Shown piece after piece: positions 9,001-16,430 of a stretch of 64,000 bases of DNA (its first letter is position 1; every line of letters begins with the position of its first letter). The translations under genes were made by a program, and so were the position numbers. Source of the stretch: UBA8752 sp002336475. GTDB lineage: Bacteria > Bacteroidota > Bacteroidia > Flavobacteriales_D > Sanyastnellaceae. The stretch spans positions 1,302,001-1,366,000 of the forward strand of contig OX044365.1 in assembly GCA_943846755.1 (NCBI GenBank). Reading direction: 5' to 3'. Under the pieces are notes generated by a model. It made no database searches and was not told the origin of the DNA. It saw only the letters and a program-made list of their open reading frames with translations.

Positions 9001-9680
9001 ACGAACCGGGCATCGCCGGTGTATCCATGGTCATCTGGAGCGATCCGGACGGAGACGGAACGCCCGACTGGCAGGGCTTTGGAGGCGTGGAGGTCACCGA
9101 CGAGAACGGATACTATCGCTTTGACGGCCTCACCCCAGGCAACTACGTGGTCTTCGTGTGGCAGGTCGACAACTGGGGCGATGGAGAACCCTTGAACGGC
9201 TTCCAATCCACGGGCTACTTCGTGGCCGACGCCAACAACGACATCGACCTGGACAACAACGGTTCAGGCCCTGCCTTTAGCGACATCATGTCGGGCATCG
9301 TGACCCTGACCCTCGACGGCGAACCGCTCAATGATGGGGACCCCGAAGACTGCTTTTTCGACTACGATCCGGGCGGGAACAACACCATCGATTTTGGCTT
9401 CTACAACACAAACACGACTTCAGTTAGCATCCATGATGGCGCGGTCCATTGGACTTCCGTCTTCCCGAATCCTGCCACGGATCAGCTCACCATCCAATCG
9501 AGCCGTATTCTGGATCATATCGACCTACTCGATGCACACGGCCGCGTCCAGCAGACATTCCGCCCCAACGGAAGCACCCTCACTCTGGACGTGTCTGGAC
9601 TGACGCCGGGAATCTACTTGCTCCGTGGTGCATCCGTTGACGGCAGTCAGATAGAGACGCGGCGATTCGTGAGGAGCTAG
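6048..9680 (+). CDS. Secreted SASA-type carbohydrate acetylesterase with SdrD-B-like module and T9SS tail
   Basis: A 1210-residue modular exported protein. Signal peptide 1-24; residues about 25-540 are an unassigned region. The SASA (sialate O-acetylesterase, DUF303) domain starts at 548 with the block GQSNM, whose Ser556 is the predicted nucleophile, and closes near D915 and H919-H922 (DEAVHHFH). A module of about 100 residues with DSYGDGWNG (roughly 583-686) sits inside the catalytic domain, shortly after the nucleophile. Residues 965-1130 are an SdrD-B-like domain (NRVWNDLNLDGIND), and the last 70 a T9SS type A sorting domain (VFPNPATDQLTI). Expected reaction: removal of O-acetyl groups from sialic acids or other sugars. 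It likely works with the M60 peptidase just upstream. Confidence 0.85.
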   Translation: MNTTLRFTCLLALLGNVSTPVSAQVVSATRSGFSWIDSENVTDMSFDAGYTAYVAAWPIFDEYPGPDAFQMGLASCWMSTQQTGNEPDQFYTTIEGGLGWWMDTRFATRIPKFIMGGVSQNFFAWANGPGAGRTDMLPNGQRDWSSPGGKYGVAQLSNRLVWAPDGLNMAQGLNGELLGYGYNPLPLMDPLTETSGQDIATGNQCWTLFLNSTNFKGPATFFMPTFWTEPVLEDPSLEGLFLDTRPANPNVPFGWEHALSPALISEDDEGTPYAKIEQMQMPASGDDYSVALNGVSVYSRDGLWDAMNAWFDGGDAVPPEAMQNGSQGVSFTNNGGAIVGEISGGGMEYGIDLDYLDNTMLTSDAMGFEHGLDATTLQDGVFLLPEYFELGTDNKWHPISSDAVPASTELTTTEVPNSPRPETTYLTPLESDCAFQDPNGPWNSPGPSAGPYYAELGDGSTVTYHWYRFVDQPAIVHANLPDSIRDEMQARVELIHANWSTEDEYLAPPSVGNLATVDPGAIVSPPVGMEIGYVPIVTRQESTPEKLRVFILAGQSNMQGYGKIYEGSNGAVGAIVASFTPTCADAAATSCDFTFDMFDSYGDGWNGWVYDFVQNGEVVASETLADGDAGAATLTLQNGVPCTVVVNAAGAYGNEVSWTLSDASGNVVASMDGQDESFPSPNTLVDVVTNDPNGEWTMLGSEDDWTVLDNAYLYFTNGAGDTIRDHVTVGQGAYPDLIGPELMFAHQLDAYFEDPVLIIKTAWGGLSLAEDFRPPSAGGTTGPYYNAMIETVESVTENLATEFPDIAVDAFEISGFAWFQGWNDGASEAFLNTYESNLHHLVNDVRSDLDLPDLPVVICSSGHGGYEPFGGWVEDMQDIVAVAQENVGCNDSIYGGTVGFDDTQPYWITQAQSPDEAVHHFHNNARTFLNIGKGMGEEMILAINDMAYCNGGSGADCDNPVSPGFTSLGNRVWNDLNLDGINDPDEPGIAGVSMVIWSDPDGDGTPDWQGFGGVEVTDENGYYRFDGLTPGNYVVFVWQVDNWGDGEPLNGFQSTGYFVADANNDIDLDNNGSGPAFSDIMSGIVTLTLDGEPLNDGDPEDCFFDYDPGGNNTIDFGFYNTNTTSVSIHDGAVHWTSVFPNPATDQLTIQSSRILDHIDLLDAHGRVQQTFRPNGSTLTLDVSGLTPGIYLLRGASVDGSQIETRRFVRS

Positions 9681-9791
9681 AAGTCGCCATTCATGGGGGT
9701 ATAACCCTTCAAACGGCTGAGGTTGATTTCTCTTTCGCGACCGAAAATGAGGCCCTCATCGAGCCCCTATATTGGCGAAAACAACTCTATA

Positions 9792-10352
9792 ATGAAACAC
9801 TTGTTTTCCCCGCTGTTCTTCATTTTGGCAGTCAGTCTGATTGGTACAGGTTGTGCCTCGAGCAATCAAGGTCTTTCATCTTCCAATGTGATTGACCGAA
9901 ATGTTGAGCTTGACCCCATCAGGGCCGACATCAATGTCAACGATGAAGAGCGATTGAAAGGAAGTTCCCAATCGATTTACTTCTTGTTTTTCAGATTGAA
10001 AGGAGACAACAAATACGCCGACGGGATTTCATACAGCGCCAACGCCTTCAACAAAGAGGGGCTCTTTTCCTTTCTCAACCCCTTCCGATTGTTTGAGATG
10101 ATTGCCACAGGCGATGCCGAGGGCAAAGTGAAAAGTGCAGCGGCATACAATGCAATAGAAGGTAAAGAGGTGGATGTATTGGTGCATCCGACGTACAGTG
10201 TCACCAAGAAGAACTACCTCATCGTTTCGGTTTATGAAGCAGAAGTTCAAGGCTACGGCGCGACCTATTCCAACTTCCGAACGGAGCCCCCCTTGGACCA
10301 AGAACTCAACCGGATCATTGCGGCGAAGACCCAGTTCCGCGTTGAAGAGTAG
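9792..10352 (+). CDS. Hypothetical lipoprotein
   Basis: A 186-residue lipoprotein of unknown function. The ATG at 9792 (MKHLFSPLFFILAV) starts a lipoprotein signal peptide with lipobox IGTGC, so the mature N-terminal cysteine should be lipidated. An upstream in-frame extension to 9723 lacks signal character and was rejected. The mature part is predicted mixed alpha/beta without a family motif I recognise; phrases such as SIYFLFFRLKGDNKYADG and VDVLVHPTYSVTKKNYLIVSVYEAEVQGYG suggest a small TRL/YfgH-like periplasmic fold, but this is a guess. It is more AT-rich than its neighbours and stands alone, ended by a strong terminator. Confidence 0.75.
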   Translation: MKHLFSPLFFILAVSLIGTGCASSNQGLSSSNVIDRNVELDPIRADINVNDEERLKGSSQSIYFLFFRLKGDNKYADGISYSANAFNKEGLFSFLNPFRLFEMIATGDAEGKVKSAAAYNAIEGKEVDVLVHPTYSVTKKNYLIVSVYEAEVQGYGATYSNFRTEPPLDQELNRIIAAKTQFRVEE

Positions 10353-10375
10353 ATTCCCTTGACTTCATTCTGAAT

Positions 10376-10409
10376 AAGGCCTCTGGAAGAAATCCAGGGG
10401 CCTTTTTTC
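10376..10409 (+). terminator. Rho-independent terminator after the lipoprotein gene
   Basis: A 9-bp perfect stem, GGCCTCTGG at 10378-10386 with complementary CCAGGGGCC (one G-T pair) at 10394-10402, followed by six T. It lies 25 bases after the stop at 10352. Confidence 0.85.
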
Positions 10410-10493
10410 TTGGTTTCAACATGCTCTATCGTGATTGCCGTCTCTGCAGTCCAACTCCATGCGTGTGCTGCTCAAGACGGACATCCTCCGCTG

Positions 10494-10694
10494 ATGGCGT
10501 ATGTTCGCCGCATGCGACCACCCAAGCCTGCTTTGACCTTGATTCTGCTCGGCCTCGTCGGCCTTTTGCTGGGCGTGGCTTTCAAGCTGAACCACCTCAT
10601 GGGGGCGGAGCGGCTGTTCAATGCGGGCACCCTCGCGCTGGTCGTCGGCCTCCTCTCATGGGTGTTTGCCCTTGTGCGGAAATCCGGATCCTGA
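10494..10694 (+). CDS. Small two-helix membrane protein
   Basis: A 66-residue protein with two hydrophobic helices (LTLILLGLVGLLLGVAF and AGTLALVVGLLSWVFALV) joined by a short loop containing KLNHLMGAERLFNAG, and a basic tail. The loop resembles the small GldL-N-terminus-like and other two-helix proteins common in Flavobacteriales, where a KxxHWPGA motif occurs, but similarity is too short to assign. Start uncertain: ATG at 10494 or 10512; the frame is also open upstream to 10410, but that part overlaps the terminator edge and has no membrane-protein character. No function proposed. Confidence 0.5.
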   Translation: MAYVRRMRPPKPALTLILLGLVGLLLGVAFKLNHLMGAERLFNAGTLALVVGLLSWVFALVRKSGS

Positions 10695-10720
10695 GCGACC
10701 CATCCGCTGAACCGCAAGGG

Positions 10721-11977
10721 TCACTCGCAGTCGGCCGGGTCCACGCCTTCGCGGTGAAGGACGTTCGGAAACAGTCCTCCTCCTGGACTGATGGTGGCCT
10801 TCTGGCCGCCGCAGGACGGCTCGAGCAGTCCGCGCAGTTCGTTGCCGAAGGAGAGGTCGATCACCACGGTGTCGCCTTCCATGTGCCAAGGATTGGGGCC
10901 AGAGATGGCCTCGTCAATGCTGCCAAATGTCCCGTCGCCGGTGTAGATGGTGTATCGAAGGGTTTCGGTGAATTCGTAAAGCGTGTTGGTTTCGAAGCCC
11001 TCGGGGTGCCAGCGACCCACCAGGGAGAAGGGCGAGAAGGGGGGCTCCGTGCAGGTCGTACCAAAGGCGCCAAGAAGCAGGAGAACGTCCGAAACGGTGA
11101 CGGCGTCGTCCCCATTGATGTCCTCTGGACAGGTGCTGCAAGGTGACCAAGTACATGAACCATCATCGACTGAAACACTGGCGTCATAATTGTCGGCATC
11201 GGCATAGGAGCATCCAGCCGCCCAAGCCTCCGGCCAATCACACGCCTCCGGCGGAAAGGTGCAGGAGCCGTCTTCGAAGCCAGCACCCGAATCATAGTTA
11301 CAGGCCTGCGGGTAGGTGCATCCGCCGTATTCGACGACAATGCAGGGGCCATCCTCCCAGGAGGTCACACCACCGATGTTCGTCGCTTCACAGGAATTGG
11401 AGTAGGTCACCCCATCGCACCCGCAGACTGGCGCGAAGATGTCTGGACACACTGCGAAAAGGTCGATCAAATCGGCATCCACACAGGAGGCGGGCCCACT
11501 CACATCGACCCCGATGCTCCCGCCCAAGGTCCAACCTGAAGATTCAAAGGGAGTTTCGCTCACCTCCCACACGAGGTAATCTTCGATCAAGCAAGCCCAG
11601 GGATAGATGCTGCCGTCGTGAAAGGCAGAGTCGTTGGTGTGGAGTACTGAGACGAACATCGTATCGGTGAGGTCCAAGTCGAAACTGAAACTCACGAAGT
11701 TGTCATCGACCAATGTCTCTTCATGCAGCACATTTCCTTGGGAATCGGTGAATTCCCATTCCATGACATTGGTTGAGTCCGGCCAAGTCAAGTAGCCCCC
11801 GGGATGGTACAGGTTGATCATGCCGGTCTGCGAGCACACATTGCACACGAGGCCAATGAGGTCACAGTCGACCGTTGTGGTGACTTGGGCGTTGGTCGGC
11901 TGGATGAACCCCAGCATACCCATGACCAAGGCCACGAGTAAAGAAGGAAGGGGTCTATTGGATGTGCGCTGTTTCAT
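10721..11977 (-). CDS. Secreted multi-domain protein with Kazal, dockerin-like and lipocalin-like parts
   Basis: A 418-residue exported protein. ATG at 11977 starts a signal peptide ending at TNAQV; the frame is open further upstream but without signal character. Residues about 180-215 are a Kazal-type inhibitor domain (CPDIFAPVCGCDGVTYSNSC). Two cysteine repeats of the pattern GCTYPQACNYD...GSC follow (about 217-285), then one dockerin-like motif (DINGDDAVTVSDVLLLLGAFG). The last 110 residues (LVGRWHPEGFETNTLYEFT) resemble a lipocalin-like domain. No T9SS tail is seen, so release route and location are open. A Kazal domain suggests inhibition of serine proteases; the Cys-repeats are common in marine Bacteroidota proteins and have no known role. 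Confidence 0.75.
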   Translation of the reverse strand: MKQRTSNRPLPSLLVALVMGMLGFIQPTNAQVTTTVDCDLIGLVCNVCSQTGMINLYHPGGYLTWPDSTNVMEWEFTDSQGNVLHEETLVDDNFVSFSFDLDLTDTMFVSVLHTNDSAFHDGSIYPWACLIEDYLVWEVSETPFESSGWTLGGSIGVDVSGPASCVDADLIDLFAVCPDIFAPVCGCDGVTYSNSCEATNIGGVTSWEDGPCIVVEYGGCTYPQACNYDSGAGFEDGSCTFPPEACDWPEAWAAGCSYADADNYDASVSVDDGSCTWSPCSTCPEDINGDDAVTVSDVLLLLGAFGTTCTEPPFSPFSLVGRWHPEGFETNTLYEFTETLRYTIYTGDGTFGSIDEAISGPNPWHMEGDTVVIDLSFGNELRGLLEPSCGGQKATISPGGGLFPNVLHREGVDPADCE

Positions 11978-12090
11978 ATCTCGAAAATCGGAGTGAGGGG
12001 TGGTTTTGCGCTCACGCTTAGGGGTGAAAATGCCATGAACTGCTTCATCGCATTCCATGCAGAGAACCATTAAAATACTGATTACCAACC

Positions 12091-13701
12091 CTAAACTTCA
12101 GACTCATCTGCAGAAACCTTCATTGCGACATGCAGCAAGGCCATTTTCTTGTATTTGGTTTCCTTGATGTCGAACGACTGATACATTCTGCGCAAAGAAG
12201 ACCCAATCCCGTCCACACTAAGGTGGGCCTTTTCAGCGATGCCCCGGTTGGTGATGGCCGGATCTTCGAGCAGGATGTTGAGCACATTCCAATCCGTGTC
12301 ATTCAGTGGCCGGTCCAGGTTCCGGTCCAACCGGTCACGGTCGAGCTCGAGGGCGGGAGTCTCGAGGATGACGGTCTGCCCGCTGGACTGGTGCAGTTCT
12401 TCAATTTGGTCCATCAGTTCCACCTTCCGGCTTCGGTGAATGCGGCGCATGCGCACCATGGCTGTGATGAACAGGCCAATGATGACCACAAAGCCCAGCA
12501 CCAGGGCCAAAAGGGTCTTGAGCTGCTTCACTTCCTGGCGGTTCCTGGCTTGTTGGCCTTCCCATTGGACGGCCTCGAGTTGGCGCTCCACGTCCTTCTC
12601 ATAGGCTGCCCTCAGGACGGCAAACCGGGCCTTTTCTGCCTGGAGGCTGTCATCGTGGAGGGCAAAAAACTCATGCATCTCCAGGGCGGTTCCTGAATGT
12701 CCCAGCCGTTTGTGCGCTCCATAGAGCAGTTGATACAGGTCGCGCTGGGTTTCGTGGTTGGCTCCCTCCAGCAACTCCTCCTGGATGTCCTCGACCATGT
12801 CCAAAGCCTGCTGAGGGTCTGAAGGCAAGATCAATTCAGCCATGAGCAGAATGCAGCCGAGTTCTTCGCTTCGGGAGCCGAGTTCGCGGCTCATTCTCGC
12901 ACACATCGTCAAATGTTCCATCGCCTCATCCTGCCGTTCCTGTGCTTTTCTCAGTGCGGCGATGTTGGCATGGCATCCAATGACATGGAACCCATTTCCT
13001 TCCCTGGTGAGGATGTCGAGTGCGGATGCATAGAGGGAGTCCGCCCCAGCGTAATCCTCCATTTGATAAGCGCACCACCCCATGTTCAGGTTTAGCAGTC
13101 CCGGGAAGTGGGCACGTTCCACATCCACCGTCATCCCTGTCCCCACCGCTTTGAATTCGTCCATGGCGAGTTCGTTGTGGCCAATGATCATAAAGATGTT
13201 GCCCAATGCCATGCGTGCGCGTTGCGCTCTGGCGGAATCTCCCGCCACCGTATAGAGCTCGATGGCCCGATTGAAATGGCGCGTGGCGTCGACGTACTTG
13301 TTGAGTTGGACGTAGACGTTGCCCCGGTTGCCATACACGGTACCGAGCCTCACGGAATCGCCGAGGGCGAGGGCGACCTGTTCCGCCTGGTCGTAAGCCG
13401 CCATGGATTCCTCTTCCCGGCCCTGCATTTGGTGCAAACTGCCTATGCGGTTGTACGCGGAATACAACGCCAGCGGTTGGTCCGAGCGCTCAGCCAACTC
13501 CCGCATCTCCTCCAAATAGAAGAGCACGGTGTCTGGGTAAGTCTGATGAAATTCGATGTGCAGGTCTTTGGCGGTCTGCAGCCGGTCCTCAACAGAGCGT
13601 GTCTTGTCGTTCCAGTCCTGAATCAGGGGAGACAATTCCTGCTGGGCCAGGGCTGGGGTCAACCATAGAAAGGGCAGCAGCCGGAGGTAGAAAGGAATCA
13701 T
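12091..13701 (-). CDS. TPR-repeat membrane protein with C-terminal helix-turn-helix
   Basis: A 536-residue protein: signal-like N-terminus (PFYLRLLPFLWLTPALAQQ), about eight tetratricopeptide repeats (roughly residues 30-375, e.g. NRGNVYVQLNKYVDATRHFNRAIELY), a coiled coil, one membrane helix near 400-425 (LLALVLGFVVIIGLFITAMV) and a C-terminal region (about 455-530) with helix-turn-helix character (ITNRGIAEKAHLSVDGIGSSLRRMYQSF). This layout, periplasmic TPR sensor with a cytoplasmic LuxR/GerE-like DNA-binding end, is known from Bacteroidota one-component regulators. It should sense a periplasmic partner and act on transcription directly from the membrane. ATG at 13701 chosen for the signal peptide. 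Target genes are not visible. Confidence 0.78.
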   Translation of the reverse strand: MIPFYLRLLPFLWLTPALAQQELSPLIQDWNDKTRSVEDRLQTAKDLHIEFHQTYPDTVLFYLEEMRELAERSDQPLALYSAYNRIGSLHQMQGREEESMAAYDQAEQVALALGDSVRLGTVYGNRGNVYVQLNKYVDATRHFNRAIELYTVAGDSARAQRARMALGNIFMIIGHNELAMDEFKAVGTGMTVDVERAHFPGLLNLNMGWCAYQMEDYAGADSLYASALDILTREGNGFHVIGCHANIAALRKAQERQDEAMEHLTMCARMSRELGSRSEELGCILLMAELILPSDPQQALDMVEDIQEELLEGANHETQRDLYQLLYGAHKRLGHSGTALEMHEFFALHDDSLQAEKARFAVLRAAYEKDVERQLEAVQWEGQQARNRQEVKQLKTLLALVLGFVVIIGLFITAMVRMRRIHRSRKVELMDQIEELHQSSGQTVILETPALELDRDRLDRNLDRPLNDTDWNVLNILLEDPAITNRGIAEKAHLSVDGIGSSLRRMYQSFDIKETKYKKMALLHVAMKVSADESEV

Positions 13702-13791
13702 GGTCAGGCAGGAAGGTTTCGTTCCCAATGAACGACCAACATAAGACAGGACGGGTTGCGCGTGTGCCCCATTTAAGTCGATTATTGTGGC

Positions 13792-14178
13792 ATGACTTGG
13801 TTCAAGGTGATGGCGATGATGGCCGGCCTTTTGGTGTTGGCCTTCTTCGTCCTGTTCATGCCCCCGATCTACCATGACAGTGCAGAACCTGAGCGCACGG
13901 TGGCGGGTGTGGTGACCCAACTTGATTGGAGTGAGGAAAGCCAGGACCTACAGATTCGGCTCGCTGGAGACTCCAGTCATTACTACCTGAACCGTGCTCT
14001 CGGCATGGGCATCGATGGGGCAAAATGGAAGGCGTCCATGCTGGGCGATACTGTGACGCTGGAAGTGGTGCACCGCCCTTGGGGCCTCGCCCGGTGGACA
14101 GGCGTTGGTCCCATACGCGGGGTCATCTTCCACGGGGACACCGTCTATCGGACGGGTCGGGTCCGTCCCTTGAAGTAG
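13792..14178 (+). CDS. Hypothetical small membrane-anchored protein
   Basis: A 128-residue protein with one N-terminal membrane helix (MAMMAGLLVLAFFVLFMPPIY) and a beta-rich outer part (TVAGVVTQLDWSEESQDLQIRL, then SMLGDTVTLEVVHRPWG). I do not recognise a family; short beta-strand proteins of this shape often have an OB-like or immunoglobulin-like fold. It is divergent from the TPR sensor gene, 90 bases apart. A decayed second copy of its segment encoding residues 20-58 lies at 14727-14838, so this gene has been duplicated at least once. Confidence 0.65.
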   Translation: MTWFKVMAMMAGLLVLAFFVLFMPPIYHDSAEPERTVAGVVTQLDWSEESQDLQIRLAGDSSHYYLNRALGMGIDGAKWKASMLGDTVTLEVVHRPWGLARWTGVGPIRGVIFHGDTVYRTGRVRPLK

Positions 14179-14381
14179 ACTCGATCCAGGCCCTCAGCAT
14201 TGATGGCCCTTCTCTGTGACGAAAGGAGGGGCGCCCCCCTTCCAGAAATCACTGGATCCTATCGCCCTTTCGACTGAAGAACCGGGTGACCCCACATTGG
14301 ATTTGGCCCGTCATCAACTGCCCCTCCCACCGGGGCGTTTCTGGCGAACCTTCTGTGATCCGGCGCGTTCTAAACCTCTGA

Positions 14382-14654
14382 ATGCCCGCCCCAACAGACA
14401 GGTCCAACCGCCATTCTGCCAGTGCCCTGTCCGTGTTCCCCAACCCGGCGCAAGGTCAGGTCACATTGGTAGGAATGGAACCTGGCGCAAACTGGATCGG
14501 CGAACTGCGCGGTACAGATGGACGTCTGGTCCGCCGTTTCAATGGCGTAGGTCAAAGCCCACTGAGCTTGGATGGAGTCGCCGAAGGCCTCTACATCCTG
14601 AATGTGGTGGACGGAACCTCTTCATCGCGAACGGTGCGGGTCATCGTACAGTGA
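14382..14654 (+). CDS. Orphan T9SS type A sorting domain (90 residues)
   Basis: The protein is almost nothing but a T9SS type A C-terminal sorting domain: ALSVFPNPAQGQVTLVG, then GRLVRRF and GLYILNVVDG, ending VRVIVQ. There is no signal peptide and no cargo; an in-frame TGA sits immediately before the ATG at 14382. Most likely it is the tail of a larger secreted protein whose body has been lost by deletion, kept in frame by chance or by recent origin. Alternatively a programmed or artefactual frameshift upstream hides the body, but the 200 bases before it show no cargo-like coding sequence. Terminator at 14699-14724 follows. Confidence 0.55.
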   Translation: MPAPTDRSNRHSASALSVFPNPAQGQVTLVGMEPGANWIGELRGTDGRLVRRFNGVGQSPLSLDGVAEGLYILNVVDGTSSSRTVRVIVQ

Positions 14655-14698
14655 TGGATTCGTGAAGCCGCAGACAACACCTGCGTCCAATTTGGTTT

Positions 14699-14724
14699 AG
14701 AAAGCCGCCTTCGGGCGGCTTTCT
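14699..14724 (+). terminator. Rho-independent terminator, 11-bp perfect stem
   Basis: AGAAAGCCGCC at 14699-14709, loop TTCG, exact complement at 14714-14724 ending in TTTCT. It closes the orphan sorting-domain gene. The decayed gene copy begins directly after it. Confidence 0.8.
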
Positions 14725-14726
14725 GC

Positions 14727-14838
14727 ATCCTGTTTATGCCCCCGATCTGCCATGGTAGCGCCGAAACCGAACGCACAGCGACAGGTGTCGTGTCCCATCT
14801 AGGCTGGAATGAAGAGGGCCAAGACCTGCAGATGCGAT
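14727..14838 (+). pseudogene. Relic copy of the 13792-14178 gene
   Basis: The frame from 14727 reads ILFMPPICHGSAETERT... against VLFMPPIYHDSAEPERT... of the gene at 13792; by eye 25 of 37 positions are identical. Only the segment encoding the end of the membrane helix and the first beta strands survives. Upstream it stops at the terminator at 14699-14724, so there is no start; after about 14838 the similarity disappears, although the frame stays open to a TGA at 14901-14903, which overlaps the start of the phospholipase D gene. Clearly non-functional. Confidence 0.75.
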
Positions 14839-14899
14839 CTCCTCACTTTATTGGCCGCAAAAGTGGACGGTATCAAGTATTGGATACATCTTCCATGAC

Positions 14900-16429
14900 A
14901 TGAGCAATTGGAAATGGACCATTCTGTGCTTGATGACGGCCTCCTGCCTGTTTTGGGGTTGCCATCAAGAAAAACTCGATACGCGCTTGGATGGCTACGG
15001 CCACGCGCCTCTTGTCAATTGTGGAGGACTGACGGCCCACTCCATCGAAGCCCAGCGCTCAGCGGCGGGTTTGACCGACGCTGCGTCGACGTGGGGCTAT
15101 GTGCTCGAGGAAGGTGAAGAGGCGGTGTTCTCGCGGGCCTGGTTGAGCGACCACAGCATCCGCAGCATCGACATTCAGTACTTCATCTTTTCTATGGACA
15201 ACGTGGGGCTCATCGCCCTCGATTACCTGATCCGCGCCGCCGATCGCGGTGTGCAGGTGCGTATGCTCGTGGATGACATCATGCTCGACGTCGCGCTGGA
15301 AGATGTGGCGGCATTGAACGCCCACCCCAACATCGAGATCCGGATCTACAACCCCACCAAGGGGAAGAATGCGGTCCAGAAGGTGGTCAACGTCGCGCGC
15401 GACTTTCAAGGCTTCAACCAGCGCATGCACAACAAGACCTTTGTGGTCGATGGGCAGATCGCCATTACCGGCGGGCGCAACATTGCCGACGAGTACTTCG
15501 ACTACGACCAAGCCTACAACTTCCGCGACCGCGATGTCCTGCTGATCGGGGCTGGGGCCGAGGCCATCGCCAACTCCTTTGACTCCTTCTGGGACCACCC
15601 CCTTGCCCAGGCCATTGCGTGGGAGACCGACGAAGACCACACCGCGGAGCTGTACGCGCAAATCCACGCTTACGCCTGTGACCCCGAGAATTTCTGGCCT
15701 GAGATCCGCGCGCTAATCGACGGCATTCCCGACGCCATTCCGCACATCTTGGCCTCGGGTCGGCTGCACGAACTGGAAGACATCCGTTTCGTCTCGGACG
15801 CGCCGGGAAAGAACAGCAGCGGCGGGTTCAGCGGTGGTGGCGCCAGCACCGATGCCCTGCTCGCCGAAGTGCAAGGAGCCCGGGAATCCGTGGTCATCCA
15901 AAGTCCCTATCTGGTGCTGACCGAACTGGGGCTGGGGCTGTTCCGAGACGCCGTGGCGCGCGGGGTCGACGTGACCATCCTGACCAACAGCCTGTGCTCC
16001 ACCGACAACTTGGAGGCCTTCAACGGCTACCAGCGCATCCGGGAGGACCTCATCGAGGCTGGCGTGCAGGTGTATGAATACAGACCGGACGCCGCCATCC
16101 GCAAACAGCTGATCACCGCCGAGAAGCAAAAGCGCGCGGGTTACGTTCCGGTCTTCGGGCTGCATGCCAAATCCATGGTGATCGACCACAGCACCGTGGT
16201 CATCGGCACGTTCAACCTCGATCCGCGCAGCGCCAACCTCAACACCGAATGTGTCGCCATCATGGAGTCCGTGCCGATGGCGGCCCAAGTAGAATCCCTG
16301 ATGCTCCTAGAACTGGCGCCAGAAAATGCGTGGCACACCACCACGGAGTGGGACCCCGATGGAGCAGCCGGTGGTTGGAAGCAGTTTCAATGCTGGCTCC
16401 GGGGCATCGTTCCCACCTCTGTTCTTTGA
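14900..16429 (+). CDS. Phospholipase D family lipoprotein (cardiolipin synthase ClsC-like)
   Basis: A 509-residue enzyme with two phospholipase D HKD motifs: HNKTFVVD (H177, K179, D184) followed by GGRN, and HAKSMVID (H422, K424, D429) followed by GTFNLDPRS. Signal peptide with lipobox FWGC predicts a lipid anchor. Overall arrangement resembles the YmdC/ClsC branch, which makes cardiolipin from phosphatidyl groups, so transphosphatidylation or phospholipid hydrolysis at the cell envelope is expected. The start ATG overlaps the stop of the upstream relic frame. It is convergent with the large T9SS gene; the two stop codons are one base apart and no terminator is visible. Confidence 0.85.
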   Translation: MSNWKWTILCLMTASCLFWGCHQEKLDTRLDGYGHAPLVNCGGLTAHSIEAQRSAAGLTDAASTWGYVLEEGEEAVFSRAWLSDHSIRSIDIQYFIFSMDNVGLIALDYLIRAADRGVQVRMLVDDIMLDVALEDVAALNAHPNIEIRIYNPTKGKNAVQKVVNVARDFQGFNQRMHNKTFVVDGQIAITGGRNIADEYFDYDQAYNFRDRDVLLIGAGAEAIANSFDSFWDHPLAQAIAWETDEDHTAELYAQIHAYACDPENFWPEIRALIDGIPDAIPHILASGRLHELEDIRFVSDAPGKNSSGGFSGGGASTDALLAEVQGARESVVIQSPYLVLTELGLGLFRDAVARGVDVTILTNSLCSTDNLEAFNGYQRIREDLIEAGVQVYEYRPDAAIRKQLITAEKQKRAGYVPVFGLHAKSMVIDHSTVVIGTFNLDPRSANLNTECVAIMESVPMAAQVESLMLLELAPENAWHTTTEWDPDGAAGGWKQFQCWLRGIVPTSVL

Positions 16430-16430
16430 A

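Noticed and set aside
7248..9206. A 652-codon reverse-strand frame opposite the SASA gene
   Set aside because: Same reason: a shadow of codon bias in the forward gene, without signal peptide, domains or sensible composition.
14216..14665. A 149-codon forward frame over the orphan sorting domain
   Set aside because: The 14382 frame has a clear T9SS tail; this one is Pro/Arg-rich with no homology sense.
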